A DNA stretch of 64,000 nucleotides from Acidaminobacter hydrogenoformans DSM 2784 (GCF_900103005.1 NZ_FMWL01000006.1:1-64000); one strand, 5' to 3'; numbered from the stretch's first letter, positions 8,737 to 17,732 are shown. Translations and numbers: made by a program. The notes: generated by a model from the letters alone, not told the origin.

Positions 8737-10214
8737 CACCCATCCCCACCCCCACTTCCCTCCACGTTCCTTTTCTCTCCACGCCCCTCAGCTTTGGCCC
8801 CCAGCATCAGCCCCACATACCGGAAGAAGACGCGCACAGCGCCCCCGGACATTCTGATCAGGGTGCCCGCCCCAAACTTCTTCGTGATGTAATTTGTATG
8901 GTTGGAAACGAAGTTGAGGTAGAGGATGGTTTTAAGGACCTCGTAATAGTAGGCGCGCAGGCTCATCCGGCCCGGGCGGATGATGACCTGGCCAAAGCTC
9001 CAGGCGCTATAGTCGTCTTCTTTGAACAAAAGGCGGTCCTGGTCCTTGTAGTGCTTGTAAAGAGGAAGGCCAGGAAAGGGGGTCAGTGGCGAAAAGGTGG
9101 CGATCTCCGGGGCCAGCCTTTTGATGTGCCGGCGCAGGGCCTTGAAATCGTCATGGGTCCAGTCCGGGTGGAGCATGAAGGAAGCCCAGACGTCAATGCC
9201 GGCTGACTTCAGCCACTTTGCGGCTTTGAAAGCGTCCCCCGAGCGCGAAGGCTTTTTGTAGGCCTCGAGTTCCTCATCGCTGAAGGATTCATAGCCCACG
9301 AGCACCGCTTTCAGCCCGTGGTCCCTGAAGCTCAGGATGGCCTCCGGGTTTTTCAGGACGCTGTGAACGCTGGCGTAGCAGATGAAGCTTTTGTGGAGGC
9401 CCGCCTGATCGAGCCGGTCGCAAAATTCCTCGAGCCGCTCGCCATTATTCAGGAAGTCGTTGTCAAAAATCATGAGGGACGGTTCCTCAATGGTTTTTAA
9501 GTCTTCCATAACGAAGTCCATGGGGAAATCCCGCTCGCAGGGGCCTTCCATGCGCCACCTAAGGCAGAAGTCACAGTGGGCGGAGCAGCCCTGGGAGGTC
9601 TGCAGGATGGCGCAGGGGCGGAAGCCAAAATAGGCGTATTGACCGCGCCAAGCCTTGGTGGAAGTGCGGTCCGGGAGCCAGTAGGCGTTGGTTTTTTGGC
9701 GCAGCCCAGTCCCCGACCAAATCATTGTCTGACGCGGCCCAGTCCCCAACCAAAGCTCTGTTTCTTTTCCCGGCCTTTTTCCTTTTTCGTTTTCAATGCC
9801 CTTAAACAGCGCCTTGAGCCCTTCCTTGGTCGAGACCTGAACCACCACGTCAATCTCCGGTACCACAAAGGCCTCTGGATTCAGAAATGCCTGGGTGCCG
9901 CCTGCCACAACAAAAGTTTGGGGCGACAGGGCTTTGACCCGTGCCGCCAGCTGCCTCACCGCCATGACGTCCACACATAACGAGGTCAGTCCCACGACCT
10001 CCGGCTGCAGCGCAGCCAGCCGCTCTTCCAGCGCCCGCACCGCGGCACCCTTTTTCCCTGAAGCCTCTACCGCCATCAAATCCAGGACCTCAACGTCGTG
10101 GTCCTCTTTTAGCGCCGAAACCACCATCTCCAGCCCCAGCGGCTCAGAAAACATAATTTCCCCAAGGGTCACGGACTGGGGCGTCCGGGCCGGCCTCACA
10201 AGTAAAACACGCAT
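8736..10214 (-). CDS. Cobalamin-binding-domain radical SAM protein (locus protein 1)
   Basis: A 492-residue protein with an N-terminal B12-binding-like Rossmann domain (MRVLLVRPA..., SEPLGLEMVVSALK, VVGLTSLCVDV; no DxHxxG histidine is seen) and a radical SAM barrel with the cluster motif CSAHCDFC near residue 220. It probably binds [4Fe-4S] and SAM, and may use cobalamin for methyl transfer or ring formation. The C-terminal 110 residues are a helical tail also seen in its neighbours (SLRAYYYEVLKT). The start at ATG 10214 follows GGAGGG. The linker before the barrel carries two GGGGAC elements at 9704 and 9736, read as GTGPRQ and GTGLRQ. It is the most downstream of four similar genes. Product unknown. 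Confidence 0.85.
   Translation of the reverse strand: MRVLLVRPARTPQSVTLGEIMFSEPLGLEMVVSALKEDHDVEVLDLMAVEASGKKGAAVRALEERLAALQPEVVGLTSLCVDVMAVRQLAARVKALSPQTFVVAGGTQAFLNPEAFVVPEIDVVVQVSTKEGLKALFKGIENEKGKRPGKETELWLGTGPRQTMIWSGTGLRQKTNAYWLPDRTSTKAWRGQYAYFGFRPCAILQTSQGCSAHCDFCLRWRMEGPCERDFPMDFVMEDLKTIEEPSLMIFDNDFLNNGERLEEFCDRLDQAGLHKSFICYASVHSVLKNPEAILSFRDHGLKAVLVGYESFSDEELEAYKKPSRSGDAFKAAKWLKSAGIDVWASFMLHPDWTHDDFKALRRHIKRLAPEIATFSPLTPFPGLPLYKHYKDQDRLLFKEDDYSAWSFGQVIIRPGRMSLRAYYYEVLKTILYLNFVSNHTNYITKKFGAGTLIRMSGGAVRVFFRYVGLMLGAKAEGRGEKRNVEGSGGGDG
9704..9753. repeat. Two GGGGAC elements inside a radical SAM gene
   Basis: Plus-strand GCCCAGTCCCCGACCAA at 9704 and GGCCCAGTCCCCAACCAAA at 9736 lie 32-33 bases apart. 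They are in frame within the linker between the B12-like domain and the radical SAM barrel. Confidence 0.75.
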
Positions 10215-10270
10215 CTCAGTCCCTCCCTCAATGGCTTAAATGCAAACCAAATACAAATTCCAGTGCTTGT

Positions 10271-10300
10271 GCCGATGGTTGGTTTGCGAAAACCATCGGC
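10271..10300. repeat. Perfect inverted pair of the GCCGATGGT repeat (10 bp stem)
   Basis: GCCGATGGTT and AACCATCGGC are perfect inverses around a 10-base loop, 7 bases past the stop of the next radical SAM gene (minus strand). It looks like a transcription terminator or REP-type hairpin, but the minus-strand sequence that follows is not T-rich. Confidence 0.8.
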
Positions 10301-10306
10301 AAAAGC

Positions 10307-11893
10307 TCAAATAATATTAGGCGTAATCCGCTGCCGGATCTGTCGCCGGTAATACAGGTTCACGCCAAGATAAAACAGCGCCCGGGCCAGCGCCCCCGGT
10401 GACTTAAATGCCTCCCGGCGCAGCAGCGACCGCCGCACAATGCTTCCAATGGAAAACACCGCTTCATACAGCGCCCAGTACGCCGCTGTCAGATCCTCCG
10501 GACTCATGTGGGCAGGCTGGTGCACCGCCTCGCTGCCGTTATAGGCGTAAATGTCCGCGTTCACAATCCGCCCCGCCCGCTGCATCTCCTCAAAATAATC
10601 CGTTCCGGGGATGGGCGTCAGAATGTAGAACCGCGGCACCACAATGCGGTTTTCTTCAATAAAGCGCGCCGTCGCCTTAATGGAATCCAGGGTATCCCCT
10701 TCGCCGCCCACCACCATCTCCGTGGACAGGTCGATCCCCGCCCGGCGCACTGCTGCCAGCAGCGCCGGATAGTCTGCCGGAACCGCCCAGTCCTTGTCCA
10801 TACCGTGCAGACTCTCCTCTGAAAGGCTCTCGAGACCAAAGCTCAGGGCAATACACCCCGCCCCGGCCATGGCGTCCAGCAGCACCGGATCCCGACCCAC
10901 GGAAATGTCGCATTGAGAGAGCCACTGCATGCCAAGGGGCCTGAGGGCCTCGCAGAGCGCCAGCAGGTACTGCCGGTCCGCGCCTATGTTGTCGTCCAGC
11001 AGCAGGAACTTCTTAAATCCAAGGTCCTGCACCTGTTTTACATCCCGGAGTACTTCCTCCAGCGGCAGCTTCAGGTAGCGCCCACGGTAGAGGCAGTAGA
11101 CTGAACAGAAGCTGCAGGTGTTGGGGCAGCCCCGTCCCGCCTGGACTGGCAGAAAGTCGCCTATGCGCTTGTTCACGATCAGGTCGAACCGCGGCAGGGG
11201 CGTGTGATACAGGTTTTCCGGTAAGTCCCTGTCCCCGACCAGCAAGCCCCTGTCCCCAGCCAACGAGTCCCTGTCCCCAGTCGTTGAATTATTGGCGAGG
11301 GGGGTGGGAATGGGGACATCGCAAAAAACCTTCTTTGGGTTCCCGGCTTTGTAAAGCGGCTTCAGACATCCGGCCTCAAAGTCACGGATGACTTGGGGCC
11401 AGGTCGCCTCAGCGTCCCCCAACACCACGGCATCCGCGTGCTTCCCGGCCTCTTCCGGCATCAGGCTCACCATGTAGCCGCCCAGGACCACAGTTTTGCC
11501 CCGGGCCCGGAATTGCCGCGCAATGTCCAGCGTCCGCACCACCGCGTGGCCCATGCTGCCAATCCCAATCAGCGCCGCATCTGTGTCCCAGGGGATCTCC
11601 TCTATGGTCTCAAGGATGATCTCGACTTCCCAGTCCTCGGGCGTCAGCGCTGCAAGCAGCGGCAGTCCCAGCCCCACGAAGTAGAGGCGGCTTTTCTTGA
11701 TGGGTTTTTTGTCCGGCCCGTCGCCCGCGTAAGGCGAGGACTGGATCAGCAGGACTTTTTTCCTGGGTGAAGGTCCTGGAGATTTTGGCGTTGGCATTAT
11801 GTTTGCGGTTGGTGCTGCGTTTGGAATTTCCGTCGAGTTCGCCTCTTTCAAAGCTTTTGCCGATGGTCCCCCATCCCCCACTTTGCTCTTCAT
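10307..11893 (-). CDS. Cobalamin-binding-domain radical SAM protein (locus protein 2)
   Basis: A 528-residue protein with a B12-binding-like domain (KKVLLIQSSPY, ALIGIGSMGHAVV, VVLGGYMVSLMPEEA, then DAVVLGDAE) and a radical SAM barrel with CPNTCSFC near residue 255. The later blocks GLESLSEESL and PIPGTDYFEEM are typical of the B12-binding radical SAM subgroup. ATG 11893 is chosen because AAAGGAG stands 8 bases upstream; a TTG 42 bases earlier lacks one. The first 45 residues are low-complexity and contain a GCCGATGGT repeat read as GDGGPSAKAL. A triple 21-bp GGGGAC element (read GDRDSLAGDRGLLVGDRD) is inserted before the barrel. Function unknown, probably the same pathway as its neighbours. 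Confidence 0.85.
   Translation of the reverse strand: MKSKVGDGGPSAKALKEANSTEIPNAAPTANIMPTPKSPGPSPRKKVLLIQSSPYAGDGPDKKPIKKSRLYFVGLGLPLLAALTPEDWEVEIILETIEEIPWDTDAALIGIGSMGHAVVRTLDIARQFRARGKTVVLGGYMVSLMPEEAGKHADAVVLGDAEATWPQVIRDFEAGCLKPLYKAGNPKKVFCDVPIPTPLANNSTTGDRDSLAGDRGLLVGDRDLPENLYHTPLPRFDLIVNKRIGDFLPVQAGRGCPNTCSFCSVYCLYRGRYLKLPLEEVLRDVKQVQDLGFKKFLLLDDNIGADRQYLLALCEALRPLGMQWLSQCDISVGRDPVLLDAMAGAGCIALSFGLESLSEESLHGMDKDWAVPADYPALLAAVRRAGIDLSTEMVVGGEGDTLDSIKATARFIEENRIVVPRFYILTPIPGTDYFEEMQRAGRIVNADIYAYNGSEAVHQPAHMSPEDLTAAYWALYEAVFSIGSIVRRSLLRREAFKSPGALARALFYLGVNLYYRRQIRQRITPNII
11225..11287. repeat. Three tandem 21-bp GGGGAC elements in coding sequence
   Basis: Units beginning GTCCCTGTCCCCGACC, GCCCCTGTCCCCAGCC and GTCCCTGTCCCCAGTC repeat at exactly 21-base spacing. 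The period is a multiple of three, so the radical SAM frame stays open and reads G-D-R in each unit. Confidence 0.85.
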
Positions 11894-11921
11894 GCGCCTT
11901 GCTCCTTTCGCGACCCCAGAT

Positions 11922-14132
11922 TTACCCTTGGGCAATTTTCTTCAGATATTGAAGGCTCACCCTCGCCGAGCCCACAGACAGCCGCAGCACAGGTCCAAGG
12001 CCATAGCGGCGGATCAAAGCCATAACATGAGCCGGGCTTGCGACGCGCTTGTGATAAAGCTTCAGCATTTCCCAGTAAAAGGCCCGGACGCTGAGCTTTT
12101 CAGGCTTCAGGACCAGATGGGCCAGATCCCACTTGGGGTAGTCCTCCCGGGGAACCAGGAGACGGTCCTTGTAGTCGTCAAAGATCGCCGTGCCCGGCAG
12201 GGGCGTCAGGGGCTGAAGGTTCACAAAGTGGACTTTGTTCTTTTTCAGCCACAGATTCAAGGTGTTGAAGTCATCTTTGTCGAAGTCCATGCCCAGGATT
12301 AAGGTGCCGTAGAGCTCAACGCCGTGGCGCCTGAGGATGGCAGCAGCTTGTTCGTTTTCCGCCAGGCTCGTGCGCTTGCTGTAGGTGGACAGGTCCTGGG
12401 CCCGAACGGATTCAAGGCCTATGATGACGGCCCTGAGACCGGAACGTTTGAAGCGCTCTATGACGTGCTCGTGGCGGGCGACGAAATCCGCCCGGCCGTA
12501 GATGAGGAATTTTTTGTTTAGACCTGCCGCGTCCAGGGCGTCGCAGAAGGCGAGGACCCGTGCTTCAGATACAAGGAAGTCGTCATCCACAATGTAGACC
12601 TCTTCTTCCGGTATGCCCTTCAGCTCCTCGATCACGTCGTCGAGGGGCCGCTCGCTGTATACGCCGCCGGTAATCTCCCGGCAGAAGCAGAAGCTGCAGT
12701 CATAGGGGCAGCCGTAGGAGGTCTTGATGAGGGCGCAGGGATTGTGGAACATATAGTAGTAGCGGGCCCGGTAGCGGGCAGTGCTGCTGCGGTCCGGAGG
12801 GAGAAGTTTGGTTGGGGACAGGGACTCGCCGGAAAGTTTGGTTGGGGACAGGGACTCACCAGAAGCATCCGGCTCGGTGTACTCCGGGGAAGCGGTGCAG
12901 GGCGCCGCCGCCAACAGCTCTGTTCCACCGCCCAGCCAGACTCTGGCTTCAAAGACCGCGTTTTTAGTGAAGATTTTGTCGAATGTGGGGGGCTCATCCG
13001 CCTCAGAAGCAGTTGCAGCAGTCCCAGGCAAAAAGTCCTCCGGCACCACTTCCGCGTGGACGCCACCTACACCAATTTGTATCTTTGGATTCCAGGCCTT
13101 GATGACCCTTGCCGTTTCCTTCAAGGTCCCCACATGCGTAATATAGCCGCTCATCAGGACCACCTCAGGTCGTAACGCTTCCAGGAAACTCTGCAGGGAC
13201 CTCCGTTCCAGGATCATATCAACAATTTGTGTCTCGTGACCATCTGCGCCCAGGTTCGAGGCCAGATACTCCAGCTCCAGCGGCTCACAGACCATCACGT
13301 GCTGGAGGCCAATGGTCTCCGGGTCCGGCATGACACGGAGCAGCATTATTTTTTTCGGGACAGGCCCCGAGTTTTTGGTTGGGCCCAGTCCCCCACCACG
13401 CAGCGCTTTGGTTGGGGACTGGGCCCAAGCAGCGTCTTTGTTATTTTCCCCGTCTGCGCCACCCTTCAGCCGCAGCACCATCAGCACTATAGACGGCATA
13501 AACCAAGCCGTGGGCACCTTTTCCACCGACTCGACCTCAAACCGGCCCGCCGCCATGGTCTTCAGGGCTTCCACACTGTAATAGCTTGCCGTCCCCGTGG
13601 TCAGCTTGACCATGGAAAGCACCGCCGCGTCGTATGTGGAATTGGCAGACGCCTGAGCCAGCACCAGCATACCCCCTGGCGCCAGAACCGCCGCCATGTC
13701 CTCCAGCACCTGAACCGGGTCCGCATAATAAGGCAAAGAATGGGTGCACATCACCACGTCGAACTTTTTCTCGCCGGGATCCGCAGCTTCAATCAGCCAC
13801 CGCAGCGCTGATGCGTCCCGCACCTCAAAAGACAGCTCCGGATGCCGGCGCCGCGCCTTCGCGATCATGCCCGGCGAGGCATCCACGCCAGTGAATTGGC
13901 CGATGGTCAGCCGCACAGCACCTGTCCCCTCCGTCTTTTCAAGTGCATCTACCTCCCGGGCTACCTCGCCCAGCAGCTCCCCAATGCCGCACCCCACATC
14001 CAGCACCCGCGTCTCAGGCGTCAGCCGCCCTGCGAGCCTTGCCAATACTGCACGTCTGGTCGGGCCCAGGGACACCCTCTGGACCCACAGGCGCTCATAA
14101 AAATTAGACCAGAAATCCCATACCACCGACAT
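11922..14132 (-). CDS. Fusion: SAM methyltransferase + cobalamin-binding radical SAM protein (locus protein 3)
   Basis: A 736-residue two-part protein. Residues 1-225 are a class I methyltransferase with the SAM motif VLDVGCGIGELL, followed by GVDASPGMIAKARRRHP and VLAPGGMLVLAQA. Residues from about 262 hold a B12-binding-like domain (MLLRVMPDPETIGLQH, CEPLELEYLASNL, VVLMSGYITHVG, VGGVHAEVVPE) and then a radical SAM barrel with CPYDCSFC. The joint is a linker of GGGGAC elements (reads AQSPTK ... LGPTKN), and a second pair of elements interrupts the segment before the barrel (SLSPTKL twice). ATG 14132 is chosen for GGAGGTG just upstream. The gene lies 23 bases behind locus protein 4 in the same direction. 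Substrate unknown. Confidence 0.85.
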   Translation of the reverse strand: MSVVWDFWSNFYERLWVQRVSLGPTRRAVLARLAGRLTPETRVLDVGCGIGELLGEVAREVDALEKTEGTGAVRLTIGQFTGVDASPGMIAKARRRHPELSFEVRDASALRWLIEAADPGEKKFDVVMCTHSLPYYADPVQVLEDMAAVLAPGGMLVLAQASANSTYDAAVLSMVKLTTGTASYYSVEALKTMAAGRFEVESVEKVPTAWFMPSIVLMVLRLKGGADGENNKDAAWAQSPTKALRGGGLGPTKNSGPVPKKIMLLRVMPDPETIGLQHVMVCEPLELEYLASNLGADGHETQIVDMILERRSLQSFLEALRPEVVLMSGYITHVGTLKETARVIKAWNPKIQIGVGGVHAEVVPEDFLPGTAATASEADEPPTFDKIFTKNAVFEARVWLGGGTELLAAAPCTASPEYTEPDASGESLSPTKLSGESLSPTKLLPPDRSSTARYRARYYYMFHNPCALIKTSYGCPYDCSFCFCREITGGVYSERPLDDVIEELKGIPEEEVYIVDDDFLVSEARVLAFCDALDAAGLNKKFLIYGRADFVARHEHVIERFKRSGLRAVIIGLESVRAQDLSTYSKRTSLAENEQAAAILRRHGVELYGTLILGMDFDKDDFNTLNLWLKKNKVHFVNLQPLTPLPGTAIFDDYKDRLLVPREDYPKWDLAHLVLKPEKLSVRAFYWEMLKLYHKRVASPAHVMALIRRYGLGPVLRLSVGSARVSLQYLKKIAQG
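12804..12863. repeat. Two tandem 30-bp GGGGAC elements in coding sequence
   Basis: Two successive 30-base copies, each containing GTTTGGTTGGGGACAGGGA, differ at only two bases near their ends. They are read on the minus strand as S-L-S-P-T-K twice, within the linker of the fusion protein. Confidence 0.85.
13371..13430. repeat. Opposed GGGGAC elements at the methyltransferase/radical SAM joint
   Basis: One copy reads TTGGTTGGGCCCAGTCCCCC and the other GGTTGGGGACTGGGCCCAA, so the two are in opposite orientation and can pair. They encode the low-complexity linker between the methyltransferase part and the B12-like domain. A further related word, CGGGACAGGCCCC, lies just upstream at 13356. Confidence 0.8.
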
Positions 14133-14155
14133 GAACGCCACCTCCAAACCTCAAA

Positions 14156-15460
14156 TCAGCGCAGCCGCGCCTTTGCAGAAAGCCACCAAAACCGCAGATA
14201 AAACAACCAAGCCGGCATGCGGGTCGGACGCATCACCAAATGCAGGAAATCAAACCGAGCCGGACGCGCCAGCCCCTCCGCCGCCATCCGCCCGGCATAC
14301 TGTTCGTAGACCTTGGTCCCTTTCAGGGGTGTCAAGATGGACACAGTAAACCGGCGCACCTCGTGTCCTTTAATCCAAGCCCACAGCCGCCTGAAATCCC
14401 CAGCGTCGTCATCCGGAGACACCAAAAACAAAGCCGTCAGCCTTGCCCCCGCTGCCCGAATCACGTCCACCGCGCCGGCGTTGTCATCTGCCTCGACCCC
14501 TTTGCCCAAAGCCTTGAGCTGCGCGTCCTCCACCGCCTCAAGTCCCACGATCCATTCATCGAAGCCAATCACCCGAAGCCGCTTTACATAATCCTGAAGC
14601 CTCACTATCACATCCGCTCTGGCGTAAGCAATAAACCGCTTATGAACGCCCTCAGCCGCCAGGCCCTCCAGTGCAGAAGCCCACGCATCAGCCCGCGCCG
14701 CTGTCGTCAGGAAGCAGTCGTCCACGATCCAAATGGTATCGGCTGAGATGCCTCTGATTTCCTGAATGACCTCTTCAAGCGGCCGTTCCTGATACACCCC
14801 GCCGTTCAGCAGCCGGCAGTAGCAAAATTCGCACAGGTGGGGACAGGACCGCGCCGTTTTCAGAAGCGCCACACCACGCCGCTCCACATACCGGACTTTG
14901 TGTTTATAAGCTTCGAAATAGCTGCGGTCTGGGACAGGCCCTTCAAAAGCCCACCCTTCTGCCGATGGTCCCTTTTCCACCCACCCCGCCCCATCATCCT
15001 TATAAGCCACACCCGGCATCTTTTCGTAGAGATTGGCAACCCCCACACCTTGTTCAAAATAACTTTTCAACAGGACGTCCAGCCCCCAAAGTGCGTGGGC
15101 AAAAAACACCGCGTCAACACCTTCCGAGTAAAAATCCTCCGGACACCCCTCCGCATGAACGCCGCCTACCCAGACGGCTGTCTTTTCCGAAACCTTTTTA
15201 GCATGCGCCGCAAGTCCAAGGATCTCCTCCACCGCCGTGACGTACCCCGTCAGCATGAGGACATCCGGCTTCTCCTTTTCAATGATGTCTTTCGAGCTGC
15301 CACCCTCCAGCCAGGAATCATAGAGCCTATAGCTAAGGCCAGCCCCGGAAAAACGGTTCAAAACGGCCGCAATCATCTCCAGCTCCAGCGGCTCAGTCAC
15401 AATGGGCCGAATGCGGGATAAGAGTGATCTGCCATGGCATTTTATGAGTAATATTCGCAT
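14156..15460 (-). CDS. Cobalamin-binding-domain radical SAM protein (locus protein 4)
   Basis: A 434-residue protein with the same order of parts as its three neighbours. The B12-like domain (MRILLIKCHGRSLL, TEPLELEMIAAVL, VLMLTGYVTAV, VWVGGVHAEGCPEDF) precedes the radical SAM barrel with CPHLCEFC near residue 205 and WIVDDCFL, IVGLEAV and LTPLKGTKVYE. A GCCGATGGT repeat at 14961 is embedded in the linker (reads KGPSAEG). ATG 15460 has a weak GGGGGTG upstream. It is the first of the four radical SAM genes in transcription order, 23 bases before the fusion gene. The shared EPLELEM motif shows that three of the four are close paralogues. Function unknown. Confidence 0.85.
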   Translation of the reverse strand: MRILLIKCHGRSLLSRIRPIVTEPLELEMIAAVLNRFSGAGLSYRLYDSWLEGGSSKDIIEKEKPDVLMLTGYVTAVEEILGLAAHAKKVSEKTAVWVGGVHAEGCPEDFYSEGVDAVFFAHALWGLDVLLKSYFEQGVGVANLYEKMPGVAYKDDGAGWVEKGPSAEGWAFEGPVPDRSYFEAYKHKVRYVERRGVALLKTARSCPHLCEFCYCRLLNGGVYQERPLEEVIQEIRGISADTIWIVDDCFLTTAARADAWASALEGLAAEGVHKRFIAYARADVIVRLQDYVKRLRVIGFDEWIVGLEAVEDAQLKALGKGVEADDNAGAVDVIRAAGARLTALFLVSPDDDAGDFRRLWAWIKGHEVRRFTVSILTPLKGTKVYEQYAGRMAAEGLARPARFDFLHLVMRPTRMPAWLFYLRFWWLSAKARLR

Positions 15461-15509
15461 TGGACACCCCCAAAAACCAAGCTGCTAAGAAGCCAGAGTC
15501 CGGGCCTCA

Positions 15510-16601
15510 TCACTTGAACACGTGATGCTTGACCTTATAACGCCGGTAGGAAAAACCCTTGACCAGTGCGCCAAGGAGCTTGTGCAAAACAGGGCTGGAA
15601 TGGGCAAGGTAAAGGTACTTCAGCTGTTCCTGAGCACCTGTCTTGGACTTGCTTTCGGCAGCGGTTTGGCCGAGGTTTGTGGCGGTGCAGCCATCGGCAA
15701 AAGCGTCCTGGATGAGGTGGAGCAGGAGGTTGCGGTAGAGGTCAAATTTCAAAAGCCGTGACCGGTCAAAGCCGCCCAGGACAAAGTGCCTAATCTTGCC
15801 GGCCGGCGTGACCTCGTCCAGGGTCTGCACAAAGGCCAGGGGGCGCCCGTCGTGGACAAACGCGGTCGTGGTGCCCGGGAACCCCTCAAAATAGGCGAGG
15901 GGCAGCTTCTCGAGCTGATCCTTGGAGTGATTAAAGACCTCCAGATACAGCGGATAGAGGCTTTGGTGGGGGACAGGGACAGACCGTTGGGGACTGGGCC
16001 GCGTGGTGCGGGACTGGGCCCAACCAAACTTCCATGTCTCAACCCCTTCAAAAGCCTCAAGGGCCCGTTTGGCCTGACGCCTGTAAGGACTGCGCAGGGC
16101 AGCCATATAGTCCTCAAACCCCTCATACGGCAGCGGCAGCACGTAGCTTGAGAGAGTGAGCCCCTCGGGCAGGTCAAAGGCCTCGCCCTCAGGGGCATTG
16201 AGGATCACCGTCAGGCCCTTAAGCTGGCGGCGGATCCACCGGGACATCAGCGCGCGCCCGGCCGCCTCCCTGGTGGCAAAGCCCGGCGCCGCCACGGACA
16301 GGGGCACACCCACAAGGGTCGCCGGCACCGCCAGCCGCCCAAACCGGGCAAAATTCAGCAAATTGAGCTTTAACGAATACGTCACGAACAGCACCCCAGC
16401 TATCTCCGAGAACCAGTAGCGCTGTCCGCAGGGGTTCACCGACTCCAGGAACTCGAGGAAGGCCCGCTCAAGATAAATCGCGCCACCGCCCGGCAGGTCC
16501 CCCCGCCACTCCCCAAGGCAAGCGTCCCATGCCGATGGTAACTCGCACGCACTTTCATAGCACTTCAGCTCTATCCGTTCATCCCATTCCGCCTGGTTCA
16601 T
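15510..16601 (-). CDS. BioF2/FemAB-like acyltransferase (GNAT fold)
   Basis: A 363-residue protein that looks like the acetyltransferase-6/FemAB-like group of doubled GNAT folds, which transfer acyl or aminoacyl groups. The second half shows the pattern seen in that group: LPLAYFEGFPGTTTAFVHDGRPLAFVQTL, then FVLGGFDRSRLLKFDLYRNLLLHLIQDAFADG, then NLGQTAAESKSKTGA. A triple GGGGAC element at 15964-16028 forms a basic, proline-rich insert (reads AQSRTTRPSPQRS) between the halves, and a GCCGATGGT copy at 16531 lies in the N-terminus (reads ELPSAW). It is upstream of the radical SAM genes on the same strand and probably acylates an intermediate or product. Substrate unknown. Confidence 0.7.
   Translation of the reverse strand: MNQAEWDERIELKCYESACELPSAWDACLGEWRGDLPGGGAIYLERAFLEFLESVNPCGQRYWFSEIAGVLFVTYSLKLNLLNFARFGRLAVPATLVGVPLSVAAPGFATREAAGRALMSRWIRRQLKGLTVILNAPEGEAFDLPEGLTLSSYVLPLPYEGFEDYMAALRSPYRRQAKRALEAFEGVETWKFGWAQSRTTRPSPQRSVPVPHQSLYPLYLEVFNHSKDQLEKLPLAYFEGFPGTTTAFVHDGRPLAFVQTLDEVTPAGKIRHFVLGGFDRSRLLKFDLYRNLLLHLIQDAFADGCTATNLGQTAAESKSKTGAQEQLKYLYLAHSSPVLHKLLGALVKGFSYRRYKVKHHVFK
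15964..16028. repeat. Three GGGGAC elements inside the acyltransferase gene
   Basis: TGGTGGGGGACAGGGACAGA, then TTGGGGACTGGGCC, then GCGGGACTGGGCCCAACC follow each other. All are in frame in the minus-strand acyltransferase gene, between its two GNAT-like halves. Confidence 0.8.
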
Positions 16602-16652
16602 TCCTCGTCACGCCCTCATTTTCAATTCCAGTAAGCGCGGCTAAACGCTATT

Positions 16653-17732
16653 CTAATCCACGTCAATCACATACACCTCATAGTGGTGTCCCTCGCCGTC
16701 CGCCCAGCGCTCCCCAAAACCCCGGGACGGTGTATTCCCACTCAGGATCCAGCCCGCTTCACACAGCTTAAACCTATCGCGAACATACTCCCGGCAGGCC
16801 TCAAAGAGCCGCACCACGCCGCCCCGGCTCTGATGCGCCGGCACCACGCCAAGCTCCACAATCTTCATAGTATCGATCCGCCCCGGCCAAAGCTTCCACC
16901 GGAGCCAGGTCTTGACGCCTATCGTCTCACCGGGCTTCATAGCCTGATTGAAGTCCGGATACCACAACATGAAGCCCACCGGCGTCTCCCCATAAAACAA
17001 GAACAGAAGATTTTCCGGCTTTAGGAATGCCCTGAACTCCCTGAACAGCTCCAGATCCTCCTCAATCCGCCGCTCGTAATAAAAGCGGTGGCTGGAAAAA
17101 GCGGCGTTGTTGATTTCCGTATACATCCGCGCAGTCTTCTCCAGATGCTTGAAATCCGCTGGCACAACCTTATAGGCTCTGGAAATCCGCTGCCGCAGCC
17201 GCTCAGTCACCGGTACTTCAAAGGCTTCCAGCACTGTCGTGTAGGTCAGCATGGAAATTGTTTCTGTCGCGAAGCCCTCGAAATAGTGCTTTATGTAAGG
17301 CGGGTGATAGGCGCTGCCAAAGGTGGGCACCTCATCAAAATGATCTGCCAGAATCCCAAGACCGTAGTTCACGTGAAAGTTAAGTCCTACCAGAAGCTTC
17401 GTCGCCCCCCGCTGCCGGGCGAGCGCACGGCCATGCTGGATCAAGTGTCTGACAGCCTCTTCCTGATTTTCAAGGGCCTCAAAGCAGGCCAGCTGAAGGT
17501 ACTCCGGCATCCGGTCCACCTGAGCGAACACACTGGCGGCAACTGTCACGCCTCCGTCTGTGACCAGCACCGGCTGGAGAAATGCCGACTTCGCCAGGGC
17601 CCCTTTGCCCTTCAGGATCATCTCCAAAGTGGGGCTCATGATGTCACGCCTCAGGGGGTCCTTTCTATTCAGCTGCTTTACAAATTTAATATAGTCGCCA
17701 GTTTCACCTGGCCCCAGCACGCGCAGCACCAT
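16653..17732 (-). CDS. GNAT family N-acetyltransferase-like protein
   Basis: A 359-residue protein with a C-terminal GNAT domain. ELGVVPAHQSRGGVVRLFEACREYV near residue 300 is the acetyl-CoA binding motif A (Q/R-x-x-G-x-G/A type, here QSRGGV). The N-terminal 150 residues are a second, degenerate GNAT-like fold (LLVGLNFHVNYGLG). The start ATG 17732 follows GGGAGG. It is the first gene of the run leading into the radical SAM genes, all on the minus strand with short gaps. An acyl transfer step on a small molecule or lipid is plausible; no substrate can be named. Confidence 0.75.
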   Translation of the reverse strand: MVLRVLGPGETGDYIKFVKQLNRKDPLRRDIMSPTLEMILKGKGALAKSAFLQPVLVTDGGVTVAASVFAQVDRMPEYLQLACFEALENQEEAVRHLIQHGRALARQRGATKLLVGLNFHVNYGLGILADHFDEVPTFGSAYHPPYIKHYFEGFATETISMLTYTTVLEAFEVPVTERLRQRISRAYKVVPADFKHLEKTARMYTEINNAAFSSHRFYYERRIEEDLELFREFRAFLKPENLLFLFYGETPVGFMLWYPDFNQAMKPGETIGVKTWLRWKLWPGRIDTMKIVELGVVPAHQSRGGVVRLFEACREYVRDRFKLCEAGWILSGNTPSRGFGERWADGEGHHYEVYVIDVD

